Assembly: GCF_002836505.1 (NCBI RefSeq)
Contig: NZ_PJBF01000045.1
Location: forward strand, 1 to 64,000
Direction of reading: 5' to 3'
Source: Psychrobacter sp. Choline-02u-9
GTDB taxonomy: Bacteria > Pseudomonadota > Gammaproteobacteria > Pseudomonadales > Moraxellaceae
Length of the DNA stretch: 64,000 bases
The notes beneath the pieces are model-generated. The model had not been told where the DNA came from. It did no database searches and worked only from the letters and a program-made list of their open reading frames with translations. Position numbers and translations under genes: made by a program. Shown here one piece after another: positions 1-7,387 of this stretch; position 1 is the first letter of the stretch; each line of letters begins with the position of its first letter.

Positions 1-351
1 TTCTATATCATAGTCATATTCATTAATAAGGATTTTTAAAGTAAATACCTGAGCTCTCAAGTTCTCCTCGATCAACTGAAAATGCTTATTAGGCAATAAG
101 ACATGTGACATTTTCATACAAGCTTCATATGTAACTTCTTTAAAATTTTCTAATTTTGCTAACTGGGTTATTAGTTCTTCGTGTAAGTTATTTGATCTAG
201 TACTCAGAAAAGAAACTTTACTTATCTTATCGGCAAGATAAAGTTGTAACCAAGCCACCTCTCTTTCTGACAAACATCTGATGTTTTCATCAAAGTACTT
301 CTTATTTTTATGTATTACATTTGATACATGACCTACGCTAATATTCGACAT
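1..351 (-). CDS. Hypothetical protein, 3' end outside window
   Basis: A minus-strand reading frame stays open for all 117 codons from an ATG at 351 to the window edge. It has a good ribosome binding site (GGTGGA, 4 nt before the ATG). The visible N-terminus begins MSNISVGHVSNVIHKNKKYF and is rich in Lys, Glu, Leu and Asn, with no motif I recognise. The gene is divergent from the Gp2-like replication gene at 774, and a palindrome lies between them, so a regulatory or plasmid-type maintenance role is possible. That is inference from position only. Confidence 0.6.
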   Translation of the reverse strand, partial: MSNISVGHVSNVIHKNKKYFDENIRCLSEREVAWLQLYLADKISKVSFLSTRSNNLHEELITQLAKLENFKEVTYEACMKMSHVLLPNKHFQLIEENLRAQVFTLKILINEYDYDIE

Positions 352-773
352 TATTCCACCATTTTTATTTTATCACGCGTGATATTTTCATTAATAAATA
401 GTAAGAATATTGTAGATTTAAAGTGTTATTTAAGCAATATTCTAGTGATATTTTCATATCAAATATTAACCTTAAGTCTTCTATTTCAATACTCCAACCC
501 CTAGATTAGTCTAGTTATTGCTACAATCTGAGTTCTCAGGTAACTATCCCCCATCATACTCTTAGTTTATTGAGAAAAATATGAAGTGATTTTTAAGCAA
601 ACTATGTGTTTATGCTAGAGATATATGGATTTTACTGAGATGCAATAAGTTGGTATTAGAGTATCAATATACTTGTAAGTACTACTAAGCTAAGAGTTAC
701 TCTCTTAGCTATCTGCATTATAAAATTACGAATGTGCGTAACCCTATGAATCAATAAACTCATAGGGAAAATC
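352..773. promoter_or_regulatory. Divergent intergenic region with palindrome, direct repeats and two hairpins
   Basis: No gene is seen in these 422 bases. A perfect 14-bp palindrome TATCACGCGTGATA lies at 371-384, and the 13-mer GTGATATTTTCAT occurs at 379-391 and again at 445-457, as expected of an operator. A 9-bp perfect stem with a 5-nt loop lies at 688-710. An 8-bp perfect stem (742-749 with 760-767) abuts the next gene and its 3' arm contains the AGGG ribosome binding site. The region may hold the promoters of both divergent genes and possibly a nicking origin for the adjacent HUH-type protein (inference). Confidence 0.5.
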
Positions 774-1685
774 ATGTCACATTTAACTTATAATCAATCC
801 AAACTTACCAATGATGTTGATAAACTGGTCAAAAACGTATTATTTAAAAATCTTAGAGGTAAACGCTTTCAAGGTCAATTGAACGAGTTATATCGTCCAT
901 TTATGTTTATGTATTACTCTCAAGACGCTTTGACTTACTCACAAGACTCTGTAAATTACTCACAAGCTATTAACGCATTTATGAACATTACCATTACTTT
1001 AATTGGTGCTTCGTATCCTTGTGATGTTATTTGGGACTATGAGAGAAGTCAAAAAATTATTACAAAGTTATTAGAGTATAAAGATAGTATTATGAGAGAG
1101 CTTTATGATTGGCGTTACCAAGAATCTCAAAATCAAAAAGTTTTGGAGTGTTACTTTAAAAATCTGATTGAGAATAAATCAAGAGTGTTAGTTATTTTTA
1201 TTGAGCTAAAGTATTTGAAAAACCAACGGTATAATCTGACTATTCACGATTTTTATAATCACATGAAAAAGCTCAGAAAACTTATCAGCAAGAAAAACGC
1301 TTGTTTTAAACACCTAACTGGTTATGCATGGGCATTAGAGCAGGGCTATAAATATGGCGGTTTCCACTGCCATTTAGTCTTAACTTATGATAATTCAAAA
1401 AGATATTCTGACTGGCATATCGCTAAAACGATAGGTGAGAAGTGGCAAGAAGTCACAGAGGGCATCGGTACTTATCATAGTTCTCACGACACTAAGACCA
1501 AATATAGTTTTGAAAAAGATGGAAAGCTAGGTGTTGGTAGAATACATCGTGATAGTCCTCAGGAGGTAGAGAACGCTTTTACTGTAGCAAGGTACTTAAC
1601 AAAGTCTGATAAATACGATCAAAAGCTCAAAGTGTGGTTGCCTAAGATGCAAACATTTGGACATGGTGAATTTAAGGAAAAATAG
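774..1685 (+). CDS. Inovirus Gp2-like / YagK-YfjJ family replication protein
   Basis: The 303-residue protein resembles the inovirus Gp2 (YagK/YfjJ C-terminal) family found in filamentous-phage-like and integrated elements and thought to act in replication. The C-terminal half has the His-x-His-type motif in GGFHCHLVLTYD (around residues 198-209), preceded by GYAWALEQG. A downstream ARYLTKSDKYD segment (around 272-282) could supply the Tyr/Lys of an HUH nickase. The N-terminal half is family-specific and unassigned. The ATG at 774 follows AGGG at 764-767, which lies inside a hairpin arm, so translation may be structure-controlled. The HUH enzymatic role is inferred from motif spacing, not shown. 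Confidence 0.65.
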   Translation: MSHLTYNQSKLTNDVDKLVKNVLFKNLRGKRFQGQLNELYRPFMFMYYSQDALTYSQDSVNYSQAINAFMNITITLIGASYPCDVIWDYERSQKIITKLLEYKDSIMRELYDWRYQESQNQKVLECYFKNLIENKSRVLVIFIELKYLKNQRYNLTIHDFYNHMKKLRKLISKKNACFKHLTGYAWALEQGYKYGGFHCHLVLTYDNSKRYSDWHIAKTIGEKWQEVTEGIGTYHSSHDTKTKYSFEKDGKLGVGRIHRDSPQEVENAFTVARYLTKSDKYDQKLKVWLPKMQTFGHGEFKEK

Positions 1686-1800
1686 AGAATAAACACTTTG
1701 GCTTGCTTAAATATCAAAATAATTTCAGATATACAGTATCACCATGAGATGAGATAAGTAGCCATCGCTGTCTTATCCATCTATCCCTCAACGTCTAATC

Positions 1801-1828
1801 AAGGTCTGCTTTATAGCAGGCCTTTTTT
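1801..1828 (+). terminator. Intrinsic terminator after the Gp2-like gene
   Basis: The stem AAGGTCTGC / GCAGGCCTT (one G-T pair) has a short loop and is followed by six T. The T-run is immediately followed by an ATG at 1829, 24 nt before the real start of the next gene. Confidence 0.75.
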
Positions 1829-1852
1829 ATGCGCCACTATCAAGGAGTCACT

Positions 1853-2140
1853 ATGAAACCTATCTGTCCCAACTGCCATTCAGCACACGTTATAGAAAAT
1901 ACGGATACCAGTATGCAAAGCATGTCAGAGCATCTGTGTTCACCCAAGCTCTTAGTCAGTCTTGGTACTAGCGTCTGCAAGTACTACAAGATCAACCCCA
2001 TGATCGGGATGGTTGCAGGTGGCGCACTTGCCACCGTGATTAATCTGGCACAACAAAGACTGATGCAGCCGCCACTACTTAGGGCGGCTATCCTGCCGCG
2101 CTATTTATGCAGTACCTGTCAGCATAGCTTTAGCCTCTAA
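1853..2140 (+). CDS. Small zinc-ribbon-like hypothetical protein
   Basis: A 95-residue protein starts at the ATG at 1853, which has AAGGAG 5 nt upstream. An in-frame ATG at 1829 sits on the end of the preceding terminator and lacks a ribosome binding site. A CPNC pair near the N-terminus and a CSTC pair near the C-terminus would form a treble-clef or zinc-ribbon site. Between them is a Gly/Ala-rich hydrophobic stretch (MIGMVAGGALATVINLA) that could be a membrane segment. It lies in the mobile-element cassette row. I do not recognise the family; the zinc binding is inferred from the cysteine spacing. Confidence 0.6.
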   Translation: MKPICPNCHSAHVIENTDTSMQSMSEHLCSPKLLVSLGTSVCKYYKINPMIGMVAGGALATVINLAQQRLMQPPLLRAAILPRYLCSTCQHSFSL

Positions 2141-2233
2141 CATTCTCATTTGTTTAACCACTCAATGATTCATGCATCAAAGCATTGAATCAGTCAAACC
2201 ACTTATTTATTCAACAGTAAAAGGAAATTAATC

Positions 2234-3229
2234 ATGGCACATTTAATCGAAAGCATGGCATACGTTGGCGAAACGCCATGGCATGGTCTTGGCAACGAGC
2301 TATCCCCCAAACAGCCGATTGAGGTCTGGGCACGTGAGGCTGGGATGGATTGGCGTATCGAATCCTCAGACGTGAGCTACATGGCAACCAATGATAAAGG
2401 GCAAAACCTGATCATGCCTTATGACAATAACAAGGTGCTGTATCGCTCAGACACGCTTGAGCCGTTATCAGTGGTGAGTCAGCGCTACCAAGAAGTACAA
2501 CCAAGTGAGATTTTAGAGTTTTATCGGGATCTGACAGAGCAAGCTGACTTTGAGCTAGAGACCGCAGGGGTACTTAAAGAAGGACGTAAGTTCTGGGCAC
2601 TCGCACGTACAGGTCAATCAGCAACGCTACGTGGCGGTGATGTCAGTCATGGCTATCTGCTGCTAGCAACCGCTTGTGATGGCACGCTTGCTACTACAGC
2701 ACAGTTCACCAATATTCGCGTTGTGTGTAATAACACCTTAGCGATCAGCCTTGCGAACGGCAATGGCGGCGTGGTGAAAGTACCGCATAGCACGACCTTT
2801 GATGCCGAAAAGGTCAAGCAGCAATTGGGCGTCTCCGTCAGCCAATGGGATGCGTTTAACTATGAGATGAAGCAATTAACTAATAGACGCGTCACTCAAG
2901 CAGAAGCAGCCAACTACCTAAATCGTGTGTTTAATGATGTTAAAGATGATGGCCTGATTCTGTTTAATACGGCTAAGAAAGAAAAAGATGCGGTTCCAAA
3001 TGCAAAAGCCATGAATCAGGTGATGAGTATGTTTAACGGTCAAGGTCGCGGTGCGGATCTGGCATCAGCAAAAGATACGGCTTATGGGTTGTTAAATGCG
3101 ATGACAGAATTTGTTGATCATGAACGCCGTGCGATGTCGCAAGACCATCGCCTTGACTCAGCATGGTTTGGGGCTGGGGCTAAACTTAAAGATAGAAGCC
3201 TCGACGAAGCACTACGCTTGATTGCCTAA
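2234..3229 (+). CDS. DUF932 domain phage/plasmid-like protein
   Basis: The 331-residue protein matches the DUF932 'phage/plasmid-like protein' family. It opens MAHLIESMAYVGETPWHGLG, the typical start, with the core TACDGTLATTAQFTNIRVVC in the middle. Members sit on plasmids, prophages and integrative elements beside recombination genes; their biochemical role is unknown. AAAGGA lies 8 nt before the ATG. It is flanked by its own terminator and followed by the YqaJ-type exonuclease gene, an association often seen in such modules, which suggests a role in DNA processing or element maintenance (inference). Confidence 0.85.
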   Translation: MAHLIESMAYVGETPWHGLGNELSPKQPIEVWAREAGMDWRIESSDVSYMATNDKGQNLIMPYDNNKVLYRSDTLEPLSVVSQRYQEVQPSEILEFYRDLTEQADFELETAGVLKEGRKFWALARTGQSATLRGGDVSHGYLLLATACDGTLATTAQFTNIRVVCNNTLAISLANGNGGVVKVPHSTTFDAEKVKQQLGVSVSQWDAFNYEMKQLTNRRVTQAEAANYLNRVFNDVKDDGLILFNTAKKEKDAVPNAKAMNQVMSMFNGQGRGADLASAKDTAYGLLNAMTEFVDHERRAMSQDHRLDSAWFGAGAKLKDRSLDEALRLIA

Positions 3230-3260
3230 TCGCTTAGCCACTCTACTTATCTCTTAAATC

Positions 3261-3287
3261 AACCACGCCTTTGCGCGTGGTTTTTTT
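3261..3287 (+). terminator. Intrinsic terminator after DUF932 gene
   Basis: An 8-bp stem AACCACGC / GCGTGGTT runs into seven T, and an ATG follows directly at 3288. The layout matches the terminators at 1801 and 4565. Confidence 0.85.
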
Positions 3288-3352
3288 ATGCCATTAATTA
3301 AGCAAGGCATATGCGCATCTCACTAAGAATAAATCTATTAAAGGAGTTCACC

Positions 3353-4507
3353 ATGAACCTGATCGCATTAAATAACATAACCACGACTCAGTTAAAACCC
3401 AAACGTTCAGTCATGACAGCTAAAGCGTCTCGAACTGCTAAGTCTAAAACCAAGGACAATTCAGTAGGAGTCATGCTAAAGCAAAATAAAACGGTTGATA
3501 AACCGGTTCAAGCAAAGACATCAACCACCGCTAAGCGTTTGGTCAATACCAAAAACCTAAGCCGTGAAGACTGGCTTGAGGTACGCAAGCAAGGCATTGG
3601 CAGCTCTGATGCTGCTGCCGCTTGTGGTATCCATCCTTACTTGTCCATGCTTGAGCTATGGATGATCAAAACAGGACGCATGAACTCAAACATTGATGCC
3701 AGTAGTAATAACGGCATCGAGGGCTACTCGCCCCTTTACTGGGGCAATACGCTTGAACCCATGGTAGCGAAATACTACCAAGAGCATACAGGCAATAAGG
3801 TTAGGCGTGTCAATGCTGTCTTGCAGCATCCTGATCCTGATAACGCCTTTATGCTGGCGAATTTAGACTATGCCATCACTACTAATGATGAGGTTCAGAT
3901 TTTAGAGTGTAAAACCGCTGGTGAACATGGTACCAAGCTGTGGCGTGATGGTGTGCCGTTGTATGTGACGTGCCAAGTACAGCATCAGTTAGCAGTGACT
4001 GGTAAACAGGCTGCGCATATCTGCGTGCTGCTGTGTGGACATGAAGCCAAGATATATAAGGTTGAGCGTGACGAGCGTTTGATTGAATCGATCATCGAAC
4101 ATGAACGTTTGTTCTGGCAATACGTAGAAACGGACACGCCACCAACCCCTGACCACTCTGAGTCAGCAGCCCGTGCATTAAAACTGCTGTATCCAAAGCC
4201 TAAACCCTCAAGCAAGATTGATTTGCGAGATGACGATGGCGCTAATAAGTTGTTTGAGCAATTGCTGAGTTACCGCGCATCCATGGAAGACTTTGAGCAG
4301 CGTCATGATCAAGTGAAACATCAGCTACAAACACTTATCAAAGACAACGAGGTCGCTGTGTTTGATAAAGGCGCGATCTCGTGGAAGCGCTCTAAAGACA
4401 GTGTTGGCCTTGATAGCAAAGCCGTTATCAAGGCGCATCCTGAATTGCTTAAACAGTTTAATAAAACCAAGCAAGGTAGCAGACGCTTCGTTGTCTTAGA
4501 TGACTGA
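3353..4507 (+). CDS. YqaJ-type viral recombinase / lambda-exonuclease-like nuclease
   Basis: The 384-residue product starts at the ATG at 3353, which has AAAGGAG upstream; an earlier in-frame ATG at 3311 has no ribosome binding site. After a basic Lys/Thr-rich leader of about 75 residues comes the YqaJ nuclease domain: SREDWLEVRKQGIGSSDAAA, then LEPMVAKYYQEHTG, LANLDYAI and ILECKTAG, which carry the Glu, Asp and ExK of the PD-(D/E)xK site. The C-terminal third is helical and charged. The family digests duplex ends to start single-strand annealing in phages and integrative elements. No RecT or Bet partner is seen; the next gene may fill that place. Confidence 0.85.
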   Translation: MNLIALNNITTTQLKPKRSVMTAKASRTAKSKTKDNSVGVMLKQNKTVDKPVQAKTSTTAKRLVNTKNLSREDWLEVRKQGIGSSDAAAACGIHPYLSMLELWMIKTGRMNSNIDASSNNGIEGYSPLYWGNTLEPMVAKYYQEHTGNKVRRVNAVLQHPDPDNAFMLANLDYAITTNDEVQILECKTAGEHGTKLWRDGVPLYVTCQVQHQLAVTGKQAAHICVLLCGHEAKIYKVERDERLIESIIEHERLFWQYVETDTPPTPDHSESAARALKLLYPKPKPSSKIDLRDDDGANKLFEQLLSYRASMEDFEQRHDQVKHQLQTLIKDNEVAVFDKGAISWKRSKDSVGLDSKAVIKAHPELLKQFNKTKQGSRRFVVLDD

Positions 4508-4564
4508 ACTAAAAAGCACTTAATCATCAACGCACAACAACTAACCATTTCAAGCGCATAACCA

Positions 4565-4590
4565 CCCACCCCTAAAAGGTGGGCTTTTTT
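4565..4590 (+). terminator. Intrinsic terminator after YqaJ gene
   Basis: A 6-bp stem CCCACC / GGTGGG is followed by C and six T, then an ATG at 4591. It is the third copy of the same terminator-then-ATG arrangement. Confidence 0.75.
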
Positions 4591-4622
4591 ATGGCTAATC
4601 AAAACATATAAGGAATATCACC

Positions 4623-5534
4623 ATGATTAAAGGTCTCACTATAACTCCGCCAGTCTTAGGTCGTATCAGTATTGGCCGTATCATTGAAAAAGACGGCAAG
4701 CGTCTGCCTGCTAAAGACGATCAATTCACAATTACCAGCCAAATCCAAAATAAGGAAGGCTGGATCAACCATCCACTTGATGAAAAGCTACGTGGAAATA
4801 ATGACGGTAAGCTCAGACAAATACCCGTACGCATGCTGTTTAATGACCCTGAGCTGAATTTACGCGCAGAATACACGCTATTTGATAGACAAACGGGTCG
4901 GCCACTATGCGTGGGTGACGGTGAGCAATGCCAACGTCGAACCAATAATGGTGTTGAGCAACTGCCTTGCCCATCCCCTGATCGTTGTCCACTGGCACAA
5001 GGCGGTGCTTGTAAGCCTTATGGTCGTCTGTACGTTAATCTGAGTGAGGACGATGAGCTGGGCACGTTTATCTTTCGAACGACTGGCTTTAATAGTATCC
5101 GTACCTTGGCAGCACGCTTGAGCTACTTTGCAGCGGTATCAGGCAATAAGCTGTCATGCTTGCCATTGCAACTCACACTCCGAGGTAAAAGCACGACGCA
5201 AAGCTATCGGACGCCAATTTACTTTGTGGACTTAACACTACGTGATGATGTGACACTGAAGCAGGCGGTACAAGATGCACAGGCAATTGATAAAGAGCTT
5301 GGCGAACATGGCTTTGACCAAGCGGCATTAGAGGAAGCTGCCAAACAGGGTTATGTGAATTCATGCTTTGAGGTTGATAACGATAATCTACTCGATGTGG
5401 CTGAAGAGTTTTATCCCGTAGAGACAGATGAGGCTAATAGTAATCATCAAGGAGGGTCACAAAATGGTATGGCTCCCTACAATGTCGGTAATATTGAAAG
5501 AAGTCTAAGAGAGAGTGTGACAGCTATAAGTTAA
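4623..5534 (+). CDS. Gp3-like / 'hydrolase or metal-binding' mobile-element protein
   Basis: The 303-residue protein resembles element-borne proteins usually labelled 'hydrolase or metal-binding protein', related to the Gp3-like recombination-directionality family. It opens MIKGLTITPPVLGRISIGRI. Between residues about 97 and 137 are five cysteines (CVGDGEQC, LPCPSPDRCPL, GGACKPYGRL) that look like a zinc site. A hydrophobic-aromatic region with TLAARLSYF and YFVDLTLRD follows. The C-terminus is acidic. It lies next to the YqaJ exonuclease, as is usual in these modules. A role in recombination or DNA binding is inferred from family and neighbours. Confidence 0.65.
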   Translation: MIKGLTITPPVLGRISIGRIIEKDGKRLPAKDDQFTITSQIQNKEGWINHPLDEKLRGNNDGKLRQIPVRMLFNDPELNLRAEYTLFDRQTGRPLCVGDGEQCQRRTNNGVEQLPCPSPDRCPLAQGGACKPYGRLYVNLSEDDELGTFIFRTTGFNSIRTLAARLSYFAAVSGNKLSCLPLQLTLRGKSTTQSYRTPIYFVDLTLRDDVTLKQAVQDAQAIDKELGEHGFDQAALEEAAKQGYVNSCFEVDNDNLLDVAEEFYPVETDEANSNHQGGSQNGMAPYNVGNIERSLRESVTAIS

Positions 5535-5558
5535 AGCAGTAGTAAGGATATACGGCAT

Positions 5559-5591
5559 AAAAAAGGAGCTGATTATTCAGCTCCTTTTTTT
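5559..5591 (+). terminator. Intrinsic terminator after Gp3-like gene
   Basis: A 14-bp arm AAAAAAGGAGCTGA pairs with TCAGCTCCTTTTTT around a TTAT loop and ends in a T-run. Confidence 0.9.
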
Positions 5592-5626
5592 ATTGCATCA
5601 TCTAAGACTAGCCGCTGGACTGCATA

Positions 5627-5681
5627 GGATGCCGTAAAAAAATATGGGACTCCGTAAATGTATGAGAAGAAAGATTCTCAT
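5627..5681 (+). promoter_or_regulatory. Repeats and hairpin upstream of the AlpA gene
   Basis: GGATGCCGTAAA (5627-5638) and GGACTCCGTAAA (5647-5658) match at 10 of 12 positions and lie 20 bp apart, about two helical turns. A perfect 7-bp inverted repeat ATGAGAA / TTCTCAT (5662-5668 and 5675-5681) follows just before the AlpA ribosome binding site. This is an operator-like arrangement; the binding protein is unknown. Confidence 0.4.
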
Positions 5682-5702
5682 TAACTTACAAAGGAGATAA
5701 TC

Positions 5703-5963
5703 ATGCAAATCTTAGATCCGAATACACAACAAAATGCATCAACAGCTAGCACTTTACAGATACCTCGCATGATACCGCTCAAGCAGGTAATGCATTATAC
5801 AGCGCTTAGCAGTACTACGATTTATGAGATGGTCAATAAAAAATCTGATCGTTACGATCCAACATTCCCTGTTCAAGTAAAGCTATCAAAGGGACGTGTA
5901 GCATGGGTAGAAAGCGAAGTGGCTGATTGGATTGAGAGCAAGATGGCTGATCGGATTCACTGA
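5703..5963 (+). CDS. AlpA-family helix-turn-helix regulator
   Basis: The 86-residue protein fits the AlpA/excisionase group of winged helix-turn-helix proteins: IPLKQVMHYTALSSTTIYEM forms the helix-turn-helix, followed by FPVQVKLSKGRVAWVESEV and DWIESK. In phage- and island-type elements such proteins turn on excision genes or act as excisionases. AAAGGAG lies 8 nt before the ATG. Direct and inverted repeats just upstream may be its own sites. No integrase gene lies in this window, so its partner should be further left. Confidence 0.8.
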   Translation: MQILDPNTQQNASTASTLQIPRMIPLKQVMHYTALSSTTIYEMVNKKSDRYDPTFPVQVKLSKGRVAWVESEVADWIESKMADRIH

Positions 5964-5974
5964 TCAAGGATAAA

Positions 5975-6007
5975 AAATAAGCCGCACTACGCGGCTTATT
6001 TTTTTAT
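5975..6007. terminator. Bidirectional terminator between AlpA and the secreted-protein gene
   Basis: AAAATAAGCCGC and GCGGCTTATTTT pair around ACTAC, with a T-run on the plus strand and a shorter run of A on the other side. It separates convergent genes. Confidence 0.8.
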
Positions 6008-6024
6008 TTTAATAAATAGTTAAT

Positions 6025-6441
6025 TTATTTTTTAGCATCTAAGAAGTATAGTACGGCTAGCCCTTCAGCAAAAATACGTTCGTCAGCTGGACTCGCACTA
6101 CCACCTCTATAAAATACTTCCTCAGCAGCATAAGCTAAGTTTGAGGAACGTGTATGTCTAAAACTAGCTCCTTTCCATAAGCTATAACCATTACCAGCTT
6201 TTGCTTCTGCCTTGGCATCACAATTTGAGCCATAAGAAGTTTGAAAACAATTTGGAATAGATTTCCATTGCTTGGATAAGGCGTAAAAAGCATTACAATC
6301 CTGATCACCTTTACACTGCTTTACTTTTGGAGCAACGCTAGAGTTTGTATAGTATTTATTCATTGCAGAAAAATCAGCATGACTCATTGAAAATATAAGA
6401 GTAAAACATATACCGACTACAGCCTTCAAGAACTTGTTCAT
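6025..6441 (-). CDS. Hypothetical secreted protein
   Basis: I place the start at 6441, giving 138 residues that open with a clean signal peptide, MNKFLKAVVGICFTLIFSMSHA, with likely cleavage after SHA. A longer frame from 6474 adds an unlikely leader. The mature part has Cys residues in KQCKGDQDC, IPNCFQ and SNCDAK that could form disulfides. No family is recognised. It is a monocistronic gene at the edge of the mobile element, convergent with AlpA. Confidence 0.65.
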   Translation of the reverse strand: MNKFLKAVVGICFTLIFSMSHADFSAMNKYYTNSSVAPKVKQCKGDQDCNAFYALSKQWKSIPNCFQTSYGSNCDAKAEAKAGNGYSLWKGASFRHTRSSNLAYAAEEVFYRGGSASPADERIFAEGLAVLYFLDAKK

Positions 6442-6723
6442 TGTAAATTTCCCATAAAGATTTAAAACAAGCATCCCCCCAAAAAAATGTCGAGAGAATA
6501 CTTACCATATTATAAAAATAGAGTTATTATAATTCTTATTAATCGATCTATGTACGTATTTTGATTTATCAGAGTACTAACTCTGATTAAGCCGACTTGT
6601 ACTTTTGATAACATACTGATTACAAGAAATTTATTAAATTTTTTTACTATAAACGCATATATTGCATTGCTATAAGGAACTCACTCAATTAATACTAATA
6701 AGACAATATCAATTCTTATCATT

Positions 6724-7143
6724 ATGATAGTAGCGACCGTTTGTGGCGTTATATTGATTAAAACTATGAAATCTAGCGATGTAGACGCAACAGAACAGCA
6801 TAGAGTAGAGGATATAGATGGAACCTCTTCAGAGGTAAAAGAACAAACACCTGAAGTTGCAGCTTTGCCTGATGATCAAGATGACGATGCAAATCATACG
6901 GAAGTATACGTTGATAGTCCAAACCCGCTAACAGACGATGATATCCGAAGATTGCCAGATGAGCTTAGATATGATGCAGCTACAGGCGAGCCACTTTATC
7001 CAGAAATTGATGGTCCAGAAATGAGACTTTCTCAAGAAGAGATTAACGAAATGAATGAACTAAACGAGGGTGAGTTTGATGGACCAGAAATAACGCTATC
7101 TCAAGCAGAAATTGATGAGATGAATAAGAATGCTGCATATTAA
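6724..7143 (+). CDS. Membrane-anchored acidic protein with internal repeat; start uncertain
   Basis: The frame from the ATG at 6724 gives 139 residues, but this ATG has no ribosome binding site. An AAGGA at 6674-6678 fits a start at 6688, where the codon is ATT. From there the product begins with INTNKTISILIIMIVATVCG, a complete membrane anchor. The rest is strongly acidic and probably periplasmic. Two near-identical segments, DGPEMRLSQEEINEMNE and DGPEITLSQAEIDEMNK, end the protein. The true start is either a rare ATT or an ATG lost by mutation, with weaker expression from 6724. Function unknown. Confidence 0.5.
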   Translation: MIVATVCGVILIKTMKSSDVDATEQHRVEDIDGTSSEVKEQTPEVAALPDDQDDDANHTEVYVDSPNPLTDDDIRRLPDELRYDAATGEPLYPEIDGPEMRLSQEEINEMNELNEGEFDGPEITLSQAEIDEMNKNAAY

Positions 7144-7148
7144 TGAAT

Positions 7149-7228
7149 AGACCTCTTGCATAAGTCGGTGCTAGCCGTTGAAGCTCCGTTGTTGGAGGTC
7201 AACAAAATGATGCTTTTGCAAGAGATCT
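7149..7228. mobile_element. 80-bp miniature inverted-repeat element
   Basis: The ends AGACCTCTTGCATAA (7149-7163) and TTTTGCAAGAGATCT (7214-7228) are inverted repeats matching at 13 of 15 positions. The trinucleotide AAT flanks both sides and would be the target duplication. The inside has no coding potential and contains a smaller hairpin. The ends recall IS5-type insertion sequences, so this is probably a non-autonomous derivative; the family is a guess. Confidence 0.5.
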
Positions 7229-7298
7229 AATAGTAAACTTCATTAAACCTATGAGATAACCTTGCTATGTATATTGCATGGAAAGGCTCATCGTGACT

Positions 7299-7373
7299 GG
7301 ATATATCTATATTCCAGCTGATACTTGGCAGAACGATAGACTCAGATAACTACTAGGCTACTTCCAAATAGCT
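7299..7373 (+). pseudogene. 3' relic of a paralogue of the 157-aa gene at 9795
   Basis: One frame reads GYIYIPADTWQNDRLR, stop, LLGYF. This matches the C-terminus of the intact protein encoded at 9795-10268, which reads EYIYQQAESWRNDRLRQALGYF. The internal TAA stands where the intact gene has CAA. Only the last 25 or so codons survive, ending near the AlbA relic on the other strand. It implies that a second copy of this gene once stood on the other side of the DUF262 gene. Confidence 0.65.
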
Positions 7374-7387
7374 AAACCTAGCTAGGT

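Noticed and set aside
3311-3352. Upstream in-frame ATG for the YqaJ gene
   Set aside because: AAAGGAG lies correctly for the ATG at 3353; the earlier ATG has no ribosome binding site.
4321-4602. 93-codon minus-strand frame within the YqaJ gene
   Set aside because: It is antisense to a clear gene and crosses its terminator; no family resemblance.
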